Assembly: GCA_016719015.1 (NCBI GenBank)
Contig: JADKAZ010000002.1
Location: 434,001-498,000, forward strand
Reading direction: 5' to 3'
DNA from: Chitinophagaceae bacterium
GTDB taxonomy: Bacteria; Bacteroidota; Bacteroidia; Chitinophagales; Chitinophagaceae
DNA length: 64,000 bases
Numbering within the stretch: position 1 is the first letter of the stretch; the number at the start of each line of letters is the position of its first letter. Of this stretch, positions 8,897 to 18,496 are shown in pieces. Under the pieces are notes generated by a model. The model saw nothing but the letters and a program-made list of their open reading frames with translations. It made no database searches and had not been told where the DNA came from. A program made the translations under genes and the position numbers.

Positions 8897-9609
8897 ATCA
8901 GAAAAAATTTCTGACGGCGGAATGGCGAAAGCTAATCATGGCTAATTACAAAGTGAATCCGGAAATTCTAAAGCCATATTTACCCGCTAAAACAGAGCTG
9001 GACTATTTTAATGATGCTTGTTATGTAAGCCTGGTGGGTTTTATGTTTAAAGAGGTGAGTGTAAAAGGATTTAAAATTCCATGGCACATCAATTTTCCGG
9101 AAGTAAATCTCCGGTTCTATGTACGTTATTTTGAAAATAATAAGTGGAAAAGGGGTGTGGTGTTCCTTAGTGAAATTGTACCGAAACCTGCCATTACATT
9201 AATAGCTAACCTGCTTTACCGGGAGCATTATTCAACGATGCCCATGCGTTATGAATGGCGTAAGGATGATAAGGAAATTAATATCAGTTACCAGTGGAAG
9301 AAAAAAGGAAACTGGAATAAGCTTTCAGTGACGGCAGAATCTATCGCATCACCGTTGATTGCAGGAAGTGAAGAAGAGTTTATCACTGAGCACTTTTGGG
9401 GTTATTCAAATATATCAACAGCAAAAACAGCAGAATATCATGTAATGCATCCACGGTGGGGTATTTACAAAGTAAATAATTTCACCATTGATTGTGATTT
9501 CCAGAAAGTTTATGGAAAAGATTTCGGCTTTTTACAATTACAACAGCCTGTTTCGGTTTTCCTGGCAGAAGGTTCAGCGATTGAAATTTTTTCTAAGAAA
9601 GTGATTTGA
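8893..9609 (+). CDS. DUF2071 (YqjF-like) family protein
   Basis: 238 residues with the DUF2071 character: an opening FLTAEWRKLIMANYKVNPEI, then LPAKTELDYFNDACYVSLVGF and LRFYVRYFENNKWKRGVVFL. The family resembles acetoacetate decarboxylase in fold but its function is unknown. The start overlaps the ndh stop by 4 bp, and the 3' end overlaps the convergent HEAT-like gene by 17 bp. No signal peptide; cytoplasmic. Confidence 0.8.
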   Translation: MNQKKFLTAEWRKLIMANYKVNPEILKPYLPAKTELDYFNDACYVSLVGFMFKEVSVKGFKIPWHINFPEVNLRFYVRYFENNKWKRGVVFLSEIVPKPAITLIANLLYREHYSTMPMRYEWRKDDKEINISYQWKKKGNWNKLSVTAESIASPLIAGSEEEFITEHFWGYSNISTAKTAEYHVMHPRWGIYKVNNFTIDCDFQKVYGKDFGFLQLQQPVSVFLAEGSAIEIFSKKVI

Positions 9610-10105
9610 GAATTTTTTTACCCCTTGCCCTGAATGCGGCTGTTTCAACATTCCAGCGGTCTTCAATAATTGTTTTTAATTCTTGTTTTATGTCGGGATA
9701 TTCTTTTGATAAATTGGCCAGGATGGTCAATGAAGAAGCTTTAACAGCCGGCTTTTCAACAGGGGAGATGATATAATCAAAACAAAGATTCATTACTTCA
9801 CCATGATATTTTTTTGGAATATCGATTTCCTGTAATAGTCTTACAGTATTACGTTTCACCGCATCATGTAGTCCTGATTTCTTAACATATTTAAGCAGCT
9901 TTGAAAAATGTTTGTGAATGAGTTGTGGGTGATCAATGACCAGATAACTTAACGGCCAGGCAGCCCGTTGCACCACACCATATTCATCATGCAGAAATAG
10001 ATTGAACAATTCATCGAATCGCTGAGGATTGTTGCCAATCCATTTTACGATCCGGTTACAATTGGCCTTAGAATGTTCTGACAGGATAGTTTCCTTTAAA
10101 TTCAT
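9593..10105 (-). CDS. HEAT-repeat-like helical protein
   Basis: 170 residues from the ATG at 10105, chosen because it overlaps the stop of the upstream lipoprotein gene by one base (TGATG), a classical re-initiation arrangement. The sequence is all-helical, with ~30-residue repeats such as YGVVQRAAWPLSYLVID, GLHDAVKRNTVRLLQEIDIP and AVKASSLTILANLSKEYPD, which look like HEAT/armadillo units. Such proteins bind other proteins or nucleic acid; no catalytic motif is visible. Likely co-expressed with the lipoprotein. Confidence 0.65.
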   Translation of the reverse strand: MNLKETILSEHSKANCNRIVKWIGNNPQRFDELFNLFLHDEYGVVQRAAWPLSYLVIDHPQLIHKHFSKLLKYVKKSGLHDAVKRNTVRLLQEIDIPKKYHGEVMNLCFDYIISPVEKPAVKASSLTILANLSKEYPDIKQELKTIIEDRWNVETAAFRARGKKILKSLS

Positions 10106-10659
10106 CAGTTGGGAGCTACATACCGGGTTCCTGCTAATATCCATTCGCCTTTGGTCAATTCATTGCTTTTTATTTTTATAATCCGGGTGATAACTTTCGA
10201 ACCCTGTGTAGTATTGGGAATTTTAATCAATTTGGATAACCCGGGTTCTATATTAATGGTAGTATAATAATCTGTACTTATTTCTGTTCCATCATCTTTT
10301 TGAATAATTGCTTCAACCATCACTTTTTGAAATGTTACATCAGGCAGTTTATTGGTCACCGTAATGGTACAATTCTGAATTCCGCCGGAGGCCCCAACAG
10401 TAAAATGTGAAGACGAAACAAGGTAGTTATCAATTTTTGTAATTATTACTGTTGGATCTTCTGACGAACTGGTAGTGGCACCTTTGGCTGAAGTGTTTTC
10501 GTTTGCTGAATCAGGAAGAATTGTGGGTACAGTGATCTTAGTGTTAGTGTCTGTTTTTATTTCTATCGCTGGTTGAGATGGGTCGGCCTTTGTTTCTGCA
10601 TTTCCGCAGGATGCAAGGATAAAGCCAGTTGAAATAATAAAAAAGGTAATCGGTTTCAT
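10105..10659 (-). CDS. Hypothetical lipoprotein
   Basis: 184 residues from the ATG at 10659; upstream codons to 10710 lack signal character. MKPITFFIISTGFILASCG is a lipoprotein signal with Cys at position 18. A Thr/Ser/Asp-rich linker (about 20-70) is followed by a beta-rich domain of about 100 residues (SHFTVGASGGIQNCTITVTN, KVMVEAIIQKDDGTEIST) that looks like an Ig-like or FxLYD-type fold, but I do not recognise a named family. Translationally coupled to the HEAT-like gene. The upstream DNA is the questionable G/C block, so its promoter context is uncertain. Confidence 0.6.
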   Translation of the reverse strand: MKPITFFIISTGFILASCGNAETKADPSQPAIEIKTDTNTKITVPTILPDSANENTSAKGATTSSSEDPTVIITKIDNYLVSSSHFTVGASGGIQNCTITVTNKLPDVTFQKVMVEAIIQKDDGTEISTDYYTTINIEPGLSKLIKIPNTTQGSKVITRIIKIKSNELTKGEWILAGTRYVAPN

Positions 10660-10785
10660 AGTTATAATATTATATAGTATGCAAGCTACTCGGTTTGTTA
10701 CAGGAAGCAAACGACAGATTTAGGAATAAGTTGTTCAGTTACAGGGGCAGTATTAAACATTGTTCATTTTTTCTTATAATATATA

Positions 10786-11305
<520 letters not shown>

Positions 11306-11327
11306 TTATGTTAAATGATAATCCACG

Positions 11328-11355
11328 AGAAAAGCCACACTTAAGTGGCTTTTCT
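11328..11355 (-). terminator. Intrinsic terminator downstream of the gyrA operon
   Basis: Perfect 11-bp stem (AGAAAAGCCAC at 11328-11338, loop of 6, GTGGCTTTTCT at 11345-11355), 13 bp beyond the stop at 11368. Confidence 0.7.
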
Positions 11356-11367
11356 TTAGAGCTAATA

Positions 11368-12702
11368 TTATTTAATGCTTTCATATACGTCATTCCACTT
11401 CTTCTCTTCAGCTGTATACTTGGCAAGATCAGCTGGTTTGCCCTTGGCTAATTTCTTTTTCATTTCATAAATCTCTGACAGGTATCCTGCAATGTTTTTA
11501 TATTGACTTTTTTCTTTTGCATCGAGACCTGTTTTTAACGCAAACAATCTTGCTGCATTTTCATACGGCTCCCGTATGGCTTCCATAGCATCGGAATAAT
11601 CTTTATCAAGTTTCTCTCTCTTTGCCACATCTTCTTTGGAGGCCATGGTGCCCGGTTTTGTTCTCGCCTTTACATCGTCAGCATGTGCCTGGCGGGCATC
11701 ACCTACTGCATCTTTCTTACCTACATAATAATTACCCATGAAAACATAGTTGTCGATTTCATCTGGTTTTGATGTTATATTTTTATTCATGGCACCCAGC
11801 ATTCTTGCTTCTAATTGCTCAAAGTTCTTTGGTTGTACATCTCTTTCCTTATTCAAGTTAATAGAGTCATAAATAATACTCCATAGTAACTCGTTGGCTT
11901 TATAATTATTTGGATCTGTGGCCAGCACTTCATCCAGCGCCTTTATTTTGTCCGTAAAAGATTCCGCCAATCCAGCAGCAAAGTCTACCTTGTCATAATC
12001 AAAATATTCACTTTTGGGATATAGTTGTTTGCCCAGCGCCTTGTATTTTTCAAAAGAAGCCATATCCTTTTTGGCAAAATAATGGCTAACCAGATAGCGG
12101 TAAACACTTTCAAAACCCTCTCCGGTTATCTTATTATCAGCCAGGCGTCCGTAATACATTACTGCTTCATCTTTGCTGCTGCTGTTTTCAGCTGTAATGC
12201 CCGCAAGGATAAGTATTGTTGTATCAACCGGGAATTGAAGAAGTTTTTTATTGATTAAAAGATCTGAATATTCCACTGCCCTTTTAAATTTTGCATAAGA
12301 GGCATCCCATTTTTTTTCTGAATAATCAGCATAACCAGATGAATAATAATTTGAGTACAGGTTAATGGGGCCGTTCTGATAAATCGGGTCGTTTATCAAT
12401 GACATAGCCGGATCCATTTCTTTATATTTTTTGAAGGCGGCATCAGCATCCATCGCCAATTGGTCTCCTGTTGGAGTCCCCTTGGTTCCTTCCTCCATAG
12501 ACAACCCGGCATATATTGTAGTTTTTAAAATATAGGCTTCGGCATTACTGGTAAACTTTGGATTAGACATAGCTTTATCCAGTTCAACTTTTGCTTCTTT
12601 ATACTTATTAAAAACCAACTGATTTTTTATCGTCTCATATTTCTGTGCGTTTAACACAAAAAAAGACAAGCTCATCGTTAAAAAGAAAAGGATTTTCTTC
12701 AT
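11368..12702 (-). CDS. Exported TPR-like repeat protein, gyrA operon
   Basis: 444 residues with an N-terminal signal peptide (MKKILFFLTMSLSFFVLNAQ, cleavage after NA). The mature part is helical, with helix pairs resembling tetratricopeptide repeats: NKYKEAKVELDKAMSN, KKWDASYAKFKRAVEYSDLL, ALDEVLATDPNNYKANELLW. The C-terminal third is Lys/Asp-rich and probably coiled coil. Periplasmic; partner unknown. It lies 26 bp downstream of gyrA and is followed by a strong terminator, so it is probably the last gene of that transcript. I see no functional link to gyrase. Confidence 0.7.
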   Translation of the reverse strand: MKKILFFLTMSLSFFVLNAQKYETIKNQLVFNKYKEAKVELDKAMSNPKFTSNAEAYILKTTIYAGLSMEEGTKGTPTGDQLAMDADAAFKKYKEMDPAMSLINDPIYQNGPINLYSNYYSSGYADYSEKKWDASYAKFKRAVEYSDLLINKKLLQFPVDTTILILAGITAENSSSKDEAVMYYGRLADNKITGEGFESVYRYLVSHYFAKKDMASFEKYKALGKQLYPKSEYFDYDKVDFAAGLAESFTDKIKALDEVLATDPNNYKANELLWSIIYDSINLNKERDVQPKNFEQLEARMLGAMNKNITSKPDEIDNYVFMGNYYVGKKDAVGDARQAHADDVKARTKPGTMASKEDVAKREKLDKDYSDAMEAIREPYENAARLFALKTGLDAKEKSQYKNIAGYLSEIYEMKKKLAKGKPADLAKYTAEEKKWNDVYESIK

Positions 12703-12728
12703 GATTGATATTAATTGATTAAAAAATT

Positions 12729-15287
12729 TTATTCATTGTTGTCACCTGTAGATGAATTTTCTTCCGTTCCGGTTGCGTCTTCCTGATTGCCATTGCCGTT
12801 ATGCCCCTGGTCATCCAGTTGAGTAATGGCCGCTATTTCATCTCCCTCATCTAATCTTATCAGTTTTACTCCCTGCGTGGCTCTTCCCTGTTCGCTGATG
12901 CCACTAACCGGCATTCTAATGGTTACGCCACTCTTACAACTAATCATGATGTCTTCGGTTTGTGCCACTGCAAGAATTCCAACCAGGGAACCTGTTTTAT
13001 CGGTTACATTAATCGTCTTGACGCCTTTACCACCGCGGTTGGTATATCGGTATTCATCAACCGGTGTCCTTTTGCCAAACCCTTTTTCACTAACTACCAA
13101 TACGGTTCTGTCAGCATCGGTTTCAGGATTTACACAAATCATACCCACCACTTCATCGCTTGCATCATCCACTTCTATGCCGGCCACTCCAATAGCACCA
13201 CGGCCGGTGGCCCGTACTTTTTCTTCAGAGAAACGAATAGCTCTGCCACTTTTTACTGCCATCATAATCTCACTTTTGCCATCCGTCATTTTTGCTTCCA
13301 GCAACTCATCCCCTTCTACAATGTTAATGGCATTAACACCCGTTTGTCTTGGGCGACTAAAATCCTGTAACTCTGTTTTTTTAATAACCCCTTTTTTGGT
13401 GCAAAGAACAATATTATGGGCTTTTACAAATTCTTCATCTTTCAGATCCCTCACATCAATAATGGCTCTAACCTTATCATCAGGGGGCAGCTGCATCAGG
13501 TTTTGAATAGCACGGCCTTTACCCGTTTTTTCTCCATCCGGTATTTCATAAACATTCAGCCAGTACACTCTTCCTTTTTCAGTAAAGAATAACATGGTGT
13601 GATGCGTAGAGGCTACAAAAAGATGTTCGATATAATCTTCATCCCTTGTTTTACCACCCATCGCTCCCCTGCCGCCACGACGCTGTGAACGGTACTCATC
13701 CGCCGGTGTACGTTTTATATATCCAAGATGTGATATTGTGATAACTACATCTTCTTCCTTAATGAGGTCCTTGATTTTTACTTCGTCATCTAAATAAGTA
13801 ATCTCGGTTTTTCTTTCATCTCCGAATTTTTCTTTTATCTCAAGTAGTTCCTTCTTTATTACATCAAACCGCATTCCTTCGTTGGCAAGTAATTCATTCA
13901 GGTGAGCAATTAACTTCATCAATTCATCAAACTCTTCTTTTATTTTATCTCTTTCCATGCCGGTCAACCGTTGTAAACGGAGTTCCAGTATGGCTTTAGC
14001 CTGTATTTCATCCAATCCCCATCCGGCATTGATTAAATTGTCTTTGGCAATATCAGGTGTGGAGGAACTGCGGATCAGTGCAATCACTTCATCCAGGTGA
14101 TCCAATGCAATAAGATAGCCCTTTAATATATGAGCTCTTTTCTCTGCTTCTCTTAATTCAAACTGAGTCCTTCGCACCACTACTTCGTGACGAAACTCAA
14201 CAAATTCACTGATGAGGTCTTTTAGATTTAATGTTCTTGGTCTGCCTTTTACAATCGCAACATTATTGATGCCATAGGATGTTTGCAGGTCTGTAAGCTT
14301 GTATAACTGGTTGATAAGGACATTGGCGATAGCATCCTTTTTCAAATCAATTACGACCCTTGTACCTTCCTTGTTATTCGATTCATTATTTACATGCGAA
14401 ATACCTTCTATTACTTTTTCATTGACTAATTCACCAATGCGGTTAGTCAGTGCATCACGGTTTACCTGGTAAGGAACTTCCGTAATGATTATTTGTTCTT
14501 TGCCATTGGCTTTTGTTTCAACTGTCAGTTTACCCCTTACCACTACCCTGCCGCGGCCAAAGTGCATGGCTGCTTTTACTCCCTCCATTCCGTAGATAAC
14601 ACCACCTGTTGGGAAGTCTGGTGCTTTTACATGCTGCATCAACTCATCAATAGTGATCTCCTTATTATCAATGTAAGCGAGGCAGCCATCAATAGATTCA
14701 GAAAGATTGTGGGGCATCATATTGGTTGCCATACCTACGGCAATACCACTGGAGCCATTGATCAGGAGATTAGGAATTCTGGTAGGGAGAACGGTAGGTT
14801 CTTTTTCTGTATCATCAAAGTTTAGCTGAAAATCAACTGTATCTTTTTCTATATCGTCCAGCATGTGCTCGGCTAAACGTTCCAGCCTTGTTTCGGTGTA
14901 ACGCATTGCTGCGGGACCATCGCCATCCTGGTTACCAAAGTTGCCTTGACCATCTACCATTGTGTACCGCATACTCCACTCCTGTGCCATACGAACCATG
15001 GCGTCATAGACAGAGGTATCTCCATGCGGATGGTATTTACCCAACACTTCCCCCACCAGACGAGCCGATTTTTTATAGGGCTTATTATAATGAAGGCCCA
15101 GTTGATTCATCGCAAATAATATGCGGCGATGAACAGGTTTTAACCCATCCCGGACATCAGGCAGGGCCCGGCCAACAATTACCGACATTGAATAATCAAT
15201 GTAGGCTGTCTTCATTTGCTCCTCAATGTTTACGGGAATAATCCTGTCGTTGTCGCTGGTTTCAAGTGGCTCTAAGTTCTCTTCCAT
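12729..15287 (-). CDS. gyrA: DNA gyrase subunit A
   Basis: 852 residues. Breaks and rejoins DNA during ATP-driven negative supercoiling, as A2B2 with GyrB. The catalytic Tyr is residue 130 (AAMRYTETRL). The quinolone-determining segment reads HPHGDTSVYDAMVRMAQ, so the residues equivalent to E. coli 83, 84 and 87 are Thr91, Ser92 and Asp95; Thr at 83 also occurs naturally in other bacteria. The linker carries a full GyrA box, QRRGGRG, which separates gyrase from topoisomerase IV, and the C-terminal beta-pinwheel repeats follow. The tail is acidic (Asp/Glu/Asn-rich). The ATG at 15287 gives the conserved N-terminus. Confidence 0.96.
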   Translation of the reverse strand: MEENLEPLETSDNDRIIPVNIEEQMKTAYIDYSMSVIVGRALPDVRDGLKPVHRRILFAMNQLGLHYNKPYKKSARLVGEVLGKYHPHGDTSVYDAMVRMAQEWSMRYTMVDGQGNFGNQDGDGPAAMRYTETRLERLAEHMLDDIEKDTVDFQLNFDDTEKEPTVLPTRIPNLLINGSSGIAVGMATNMMPHNLSESIDGCLAYIDNKEITIDELMQHVKAPDFPTGGVIYGMEGVKAAMHFGRGRVVVRGKLTVETKANGKEQIIITEVPYQVNRDALTNRIGELVNEKVIEGISHVNNESNNKEGTRVVIDLKKDAIANVLINQLYKLTDLQTSYGINNVAIVKGRPRTLNLKDLISEFVEFRHEVVVRRTQFELREAEKRAHILKGYLIALDHLDEVIALIRSSSTPDIAKDNLINAGWGLDEIQAKAILELRLQRLTGMERDKIKEEFDELMKLIAHLNELLANEGMRFDVIKKELLEIKEKFGDERKTEITYLDDEVKIKDLIKEEDVVITISHLGYIKRTPADEYRSQRRGGRGAMGGKTRDEDYIEHLFVASTHHTMLFFTEKGRVYWLNVYEIPDGEKTGKGRAIQNLMQLPPDDKVRAIIDVRDLKDEEFVKAHNIVLCTKKGVIKKTELQDFSRPRQTGVNAINIVEGDELLEAKMTDGKSEIMMAVKSGRAIRFSEEKVRATGRGAIGVAGIEVDDASDEVVGMICVNPETDADRTVLVVSEKGFGKRTPVDEYRYTNRGGKGVKTINVTDKTGSLVGILAVAQTEDIMISCKSGVTIRMPVSGISEQGRATQGVKLIRLDEGDEIAAITQLDDQGHNGNGNQEDATGTEENSSTGDNNE

Positions 15288-15364
15288 CGCTATTTTTCCT
15301 TCTTCTTTTTAGATAGTTTTTGATACCGAAAAGTGCCCCGGGAAGGGCTGTTTTTTAAGGTATG

Positions 15365-15372
15365 CAAATCTA
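15365..15372 (-). promoter_or_regulatory. -7 promoter element for gyrA
   Basis: Minus-strand TAGATTTG matches TAnnTTTG, about 78 bp upstream of the gyrA start. The -33 site is not clear. Confidence 0.35.
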
Positions 15373-15540
15373 ACTTTTCCCGCCCTGAAAACCTGATAAT
15401 AGCACTTGTTTTTTGATCTATTTTTTCCACCACTGTGGATTAGTTAAACCCTTCAAAAACAAGGGCTTTTTCAAGTTGTTTTTCTCACCTCTTTCTGGTT
15501 TTTTCATCCTAATTTTCCATCTCGTTCAACCGGATTTATT

Positions 15541-17046
15541 ATGAAGACAATTCTACTTTTTGGAGCAGGCAAGTCGGCTACGGTTTTAATTGATTACCTG
15601 TTAGAGAATTCGATTATTGAAAACTGGAAAATTGTAGTGGTGGATGCGGATTTGAAACTGGCACAAACAAAGATTGGTGGAGCTCAACGGGCTATGGCTA
15701 TTTCATTTGATATTAATGATACGGCTGAAAGAAATAAACATATACGCCACTCCGATATTGTTATCTCATTATTGCCTCCTGACCTTCATATCAGAGTTGC
15801 TGAGTCTTGTATTGAAGCGAAAAAGAATCTCCTGACAGCCTCTTACGTTGATGATGCCATCCGGAATCTGCAATCAAAAATCAAAAGTCAAAACCTTTTT
15901 TTCTTATACGAAATGGGTCTTGACCCGGGTATTGATCATATGAGTGCGATGAAAATTATTGATGAGATTCATGCGAAGGATGGGAAAGTAACATCTTTTC
16001 AATCGCATTGTGGTGGATTGGTGGCCCCGGAAAGTGATGATAACCCCTGGCATTATAAAATAAGCTGGAATCCCCGGAATATTATTATGGCAGGAAAAGC
16101 AGGTGCCCATTACAGGCAGCTGGGAGAAGAGAAACGAATTCCATACGAGAAACTATTTACACCCGAGAGGATTGTGGAGATTCCAGGATTAGGTCACCTG
16201 AGCTGGTACCCTAACAGGGACTCTCTTGGTTATACCCCGTTGTATGGACTGGAAGATGCGCCAACTTTCATCCGCACCACTCTCCGTCATCCGGATTTTA
16301 TGTATGGCTGGAAAAATATTATAGACCTTAAACTGATCGACGAAATTCCGCAATATGAAACGGATGGTAAATCATTACAGGAAGTTTTTAAAGAACATAT
16401 GGACAAAAATGGCTTTGGTGAATGGCTGAATGAAAAGCTGACTGAAAGGTTTGCTGAAACCAAAAGCATGATGGAAAATTTACTTAAACTGATGGAAGCG
16501 GAAAATGCAGCTGAAATTGAGGGTGCTGAAATGCCCGAATCCTTTATGGCGGCTGACGAAAAAGGGAATATTGAAGAAGTAGAAATTGATAAGGTGAAAA
16601 ATAAAGCAGCAGCTTACTTAGCTCAAAATATGCATGAAGCTAATCTTACCCTAAAGCAGCTATTCTTTCTTGGTTTGGATGACCAGGATACACTGGTAAA
16701 TAAAGGCTTTTGCAGTCCCGCAGACATTTTACAATTTGCCGTTGAGAAAAAATTAGCCCTCCGCCCTTATGATAAGGATATGATTGTAATGCTGCATGAA
16801 ATTGAGTACAGAATCGGTAGCCAGGAGTCGACTGTGAGGAGTTCGTTAGTTGTAAAAGGAGAAAATAGTTTGCGAACAGCTATGGCGAAAACTGTGGGAT
16901 TGCCACTTGGCATAGCTGCCAAACATATTTTAAATGGTAAAATTAAAATGACGGGTTTACATATTCCAACGTCAAAGGAAATTTATGAACCGGTGCTGGC
17001 AGAATTGGAAAAGTATGAAGTGAAGTTTACAGAAGAGAAAAAATAG
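15541..17046 (+). CDS. Saccharopine dehydrogenase family protein
   Basis: 501 residues. An N-terminal Rossmann fold (ILLFGAGKSATVLIDYLLEN) is followed by the saccharopine reductase C-terminal domain (YEMGLDPGIDHMSAMKIID, FQSHCGGLVAPESDDNPWHY, SWNPRNIIMAGK). Relatives catalyse the glutamate-forming saccharopine dehydrogenase step of lysine breakdown or synthesis, or related carboxynorspermidine chemistry. The Bacteroidota form resembles the lysine-degradation enzyme, but the direction is not shown by sequence. A charged insert near 320-355 (AENAAEIEGAEMPESF) is longer than in short homologues. Single gene, divergent from gyrA. Confidence 0.82.
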   Translation: MKTILLFGAGKSATVLIDYLLENSIIENWKIVVVDADLKLAQTKIGGAQRAMAISFDINDTAERNKHIRHSDIVISLLPPDLHIRVAESCIEAKKNLLTASYVDDAIRNLQSKIKSQNLFFLYEMGLDPGIDHMSAMKIIDEIHAKDGKVTSFQSHCGGLVAPESDDNPWHYKISWNPRNIIMAGKAGAHYRQLGEEKRIPYEKLFTPERIVEIPGLGHLSWYPNRDSLGYTPLYGLEDAPTFIRTTLRHPDFMYGWKNIIDLKLIDEIPQYETDGKSLQEVFKEHMDKNGFGEWLNEKLTERFAETKSMMENLLKLMEAENAAEIEGAEMPESFMAADEKGNIEEVEIDKVKNKAAAYLAQNMHEANLTLKQLFFLGLDDQDTLVNKGFCSPADILQFAVEKKLALRPYDKDMIVMLHEIEYRIGSQESTVRSSLVVKGENSLRTAMAKTVGLPLGIAAKHILNGKIKMTGLHIPTSKEIYEPVLAELEKYEVKFTEEKK

Positions 17047-17136
17047 TTAAGCGAACATCGCACAGAGGAGAAAGAGAAAAGAAGTAATAAAACAAGCAAA
17101 GAATCTCTTTCTCTCCTTTTCCCTGTTCGACAAATA

Positions 17137-18450
17137 TTATATTACTTCCAGTTCTTTTGTAGCAAGCACTTTATAACTGACATCCCGCAATACAATCTTA
17201 TATTTTCCTGGCTTCAGGTACAGACAATAATATCCTTCCCGATTAGTGATATACGTCTGATCTGCGGGAACAAGAAAATTTATTACATCCGCATCGTATT
17301 CGTTTTCATAAAATGCCTGAACGAAGAATAACAATTTTTCAGTCGGCTGTATCAAAGTTACTTTTCGTTCACCGTTTAGTGATAACCATGTTGGTCTGTT
17401 ATGTTGATACGTACTGGCGGGGTGCATAACGATTACATCATACCCTTTTTCTTCAAGGGGATTAAATGGTCTTTTATTATGATAAATTATCGAAGAAGAA
17501 GTAATAGCGTACCGGGCATTGAAATACTGGTAGAATAATCTGCCATATTCAAACTCACTTCCTTCAGTCATTCCTGTCTGGTCAATAGTAAAAGGGTCAA
17601 GTCCACTTATTTTTTTGAACCACACTGCCATCGGAGTAAAATCACCAGCTTTTTCTTCGGCAATATGACTGTAGCCTGCATGCACCAGTATTTTAGCCAG
17701 GGGATCATTTTTTATAACCGAATAAATATTCTCTGCTTGTATAGAATCTCTTTGTGAGTTGGTATGCCGGGTTGCCAGGGTGTCTTCGTAAGAAATTAAT
17801 TTATATCCCAATTGCAATGCTTTTCTTACCAGTTCACCTGCTATTGGTTCCATGGTATAATACCCGGTGAGTATATTTAGTGAATCAAGACATTTATTAG
17901 AATAATTATTAAATGCTTCCATAGCCAGGTAGTGATATCCCTCCCTGTATAAATCTTCCAATAAGCTATAAGTAAAAGCCCTGTGTACCGGCTTGGCGGG
18001 TGATTCGTTGATCATTATAACTTTGTAATGCGATGCATTGCTGATAATGGCAGCTTTTGCAGGAACATATTGAATATTTTTTAGCTTATTGATAGTGTCA
18101 GTAATCACAGTTGTGGCGTCCGGGGATAGACTGTCAAAACTTTTTGAATGGAAAGCGATTGCAGTGCTATAGTCACCGGCAAACGAAAGTTGTTTACTAA
18201 AACTGGCATAAAAGCCCTTCTCCCCTACTGTTTTTTTGAATTTATCTTCCCACCCCAGTGCCTGGTATAATGGATACAAGTAATGAATCTCTGCTCCTAA
18301 TCTGTTTGTCAAAAATTTCAGAGAAGAATCATAACGGTTAGGTGTTTGGGTCTTTGTGTATTTGCGAACCTGCTCAAAAGGCAGATAGGTTTGTGCCAAT
18401 GATGATAAAAATGGTAAAACCAAAAGACTGAAAAGTAAACATTTTTTCAT
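17137..18450 (-). CDS. Exported protein of uncertain family, weakly EreA/ChaN-like
   Basis: 437 residues from the ATG at 18450, which gives the signal peptide MKKCLLFSLLVLPFLSSLAQ. The central part has the layout of the erythromycin esterase/ChaN-like fold: a strand then an acidic-His segment (MINESPAKPVHRAF), GYHYLAMEAFNNYSN, an Arg helix near RKALQLGYKLISYED, and ILVHAGYSHIAE. The usual GExH metal-site motif is degenerate here (NESP..H), so a hydrolase activity should not be assumed. The last ~80 residues look like a small carboxypeptidase-regulatory-like beta domain. Monocistronic by spacing. Confidence 0.5.
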   Translation of the reverse strand: MKKCLLFSLLVLPFLSSLAQTYLPFEQVRKYTKTQTPNRYDSSLKFLTNRLGAEIHYLYPLYQALGWEDKFKKTVGEKGFYASFSKQLSFAGDYSTAIAFHSKSFDSLSPDATTVITDTINKLKNIQYVPAKAAIISNASHYKVIMINESPAKPVHRAFTYSLLEDLYREGYHYLAMEAFNNYSNKCLDSLNILTGYYTMEPIAGELVRKALQLGYKLISYEDTLATRHTNSQRDSIQAENIYSVIKNDPLAKILVHAGYSHIAEEKAGDFTPMAVWFKKISGLDPFTIDQTGMTEGSEFEYGRLFYQYFNARYAITSSSIIYHNKRPFNPLEEKGYDVIVMHPASTYQHNRPTWLSLNGERKVTLIQPTEKLLFFVQAFYENEYDADVINFLVPADQTYITNREGYYCLYLKPGKYKIVLRDVSYKVLATKELEVI

Positions 18451-18496
18451 GCGGAAAATTCGCAGCAATGATAAGCTGTATCCTGTTAGTGAAAAC

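Noticed and set aside
12826..13506. Long plus-strand open frames opposite gyrA, dnaK and hppA
   Set aside because: They are antisense shadows of strongly conserved genes with no independent coding features.
15015..15030. Thr at the gyrA quinolone position as a resistance mutation
   Set aside because: Thr at this position is a natural residue in several bacteria; resistance cannot be inferred without a close susceptible relative.
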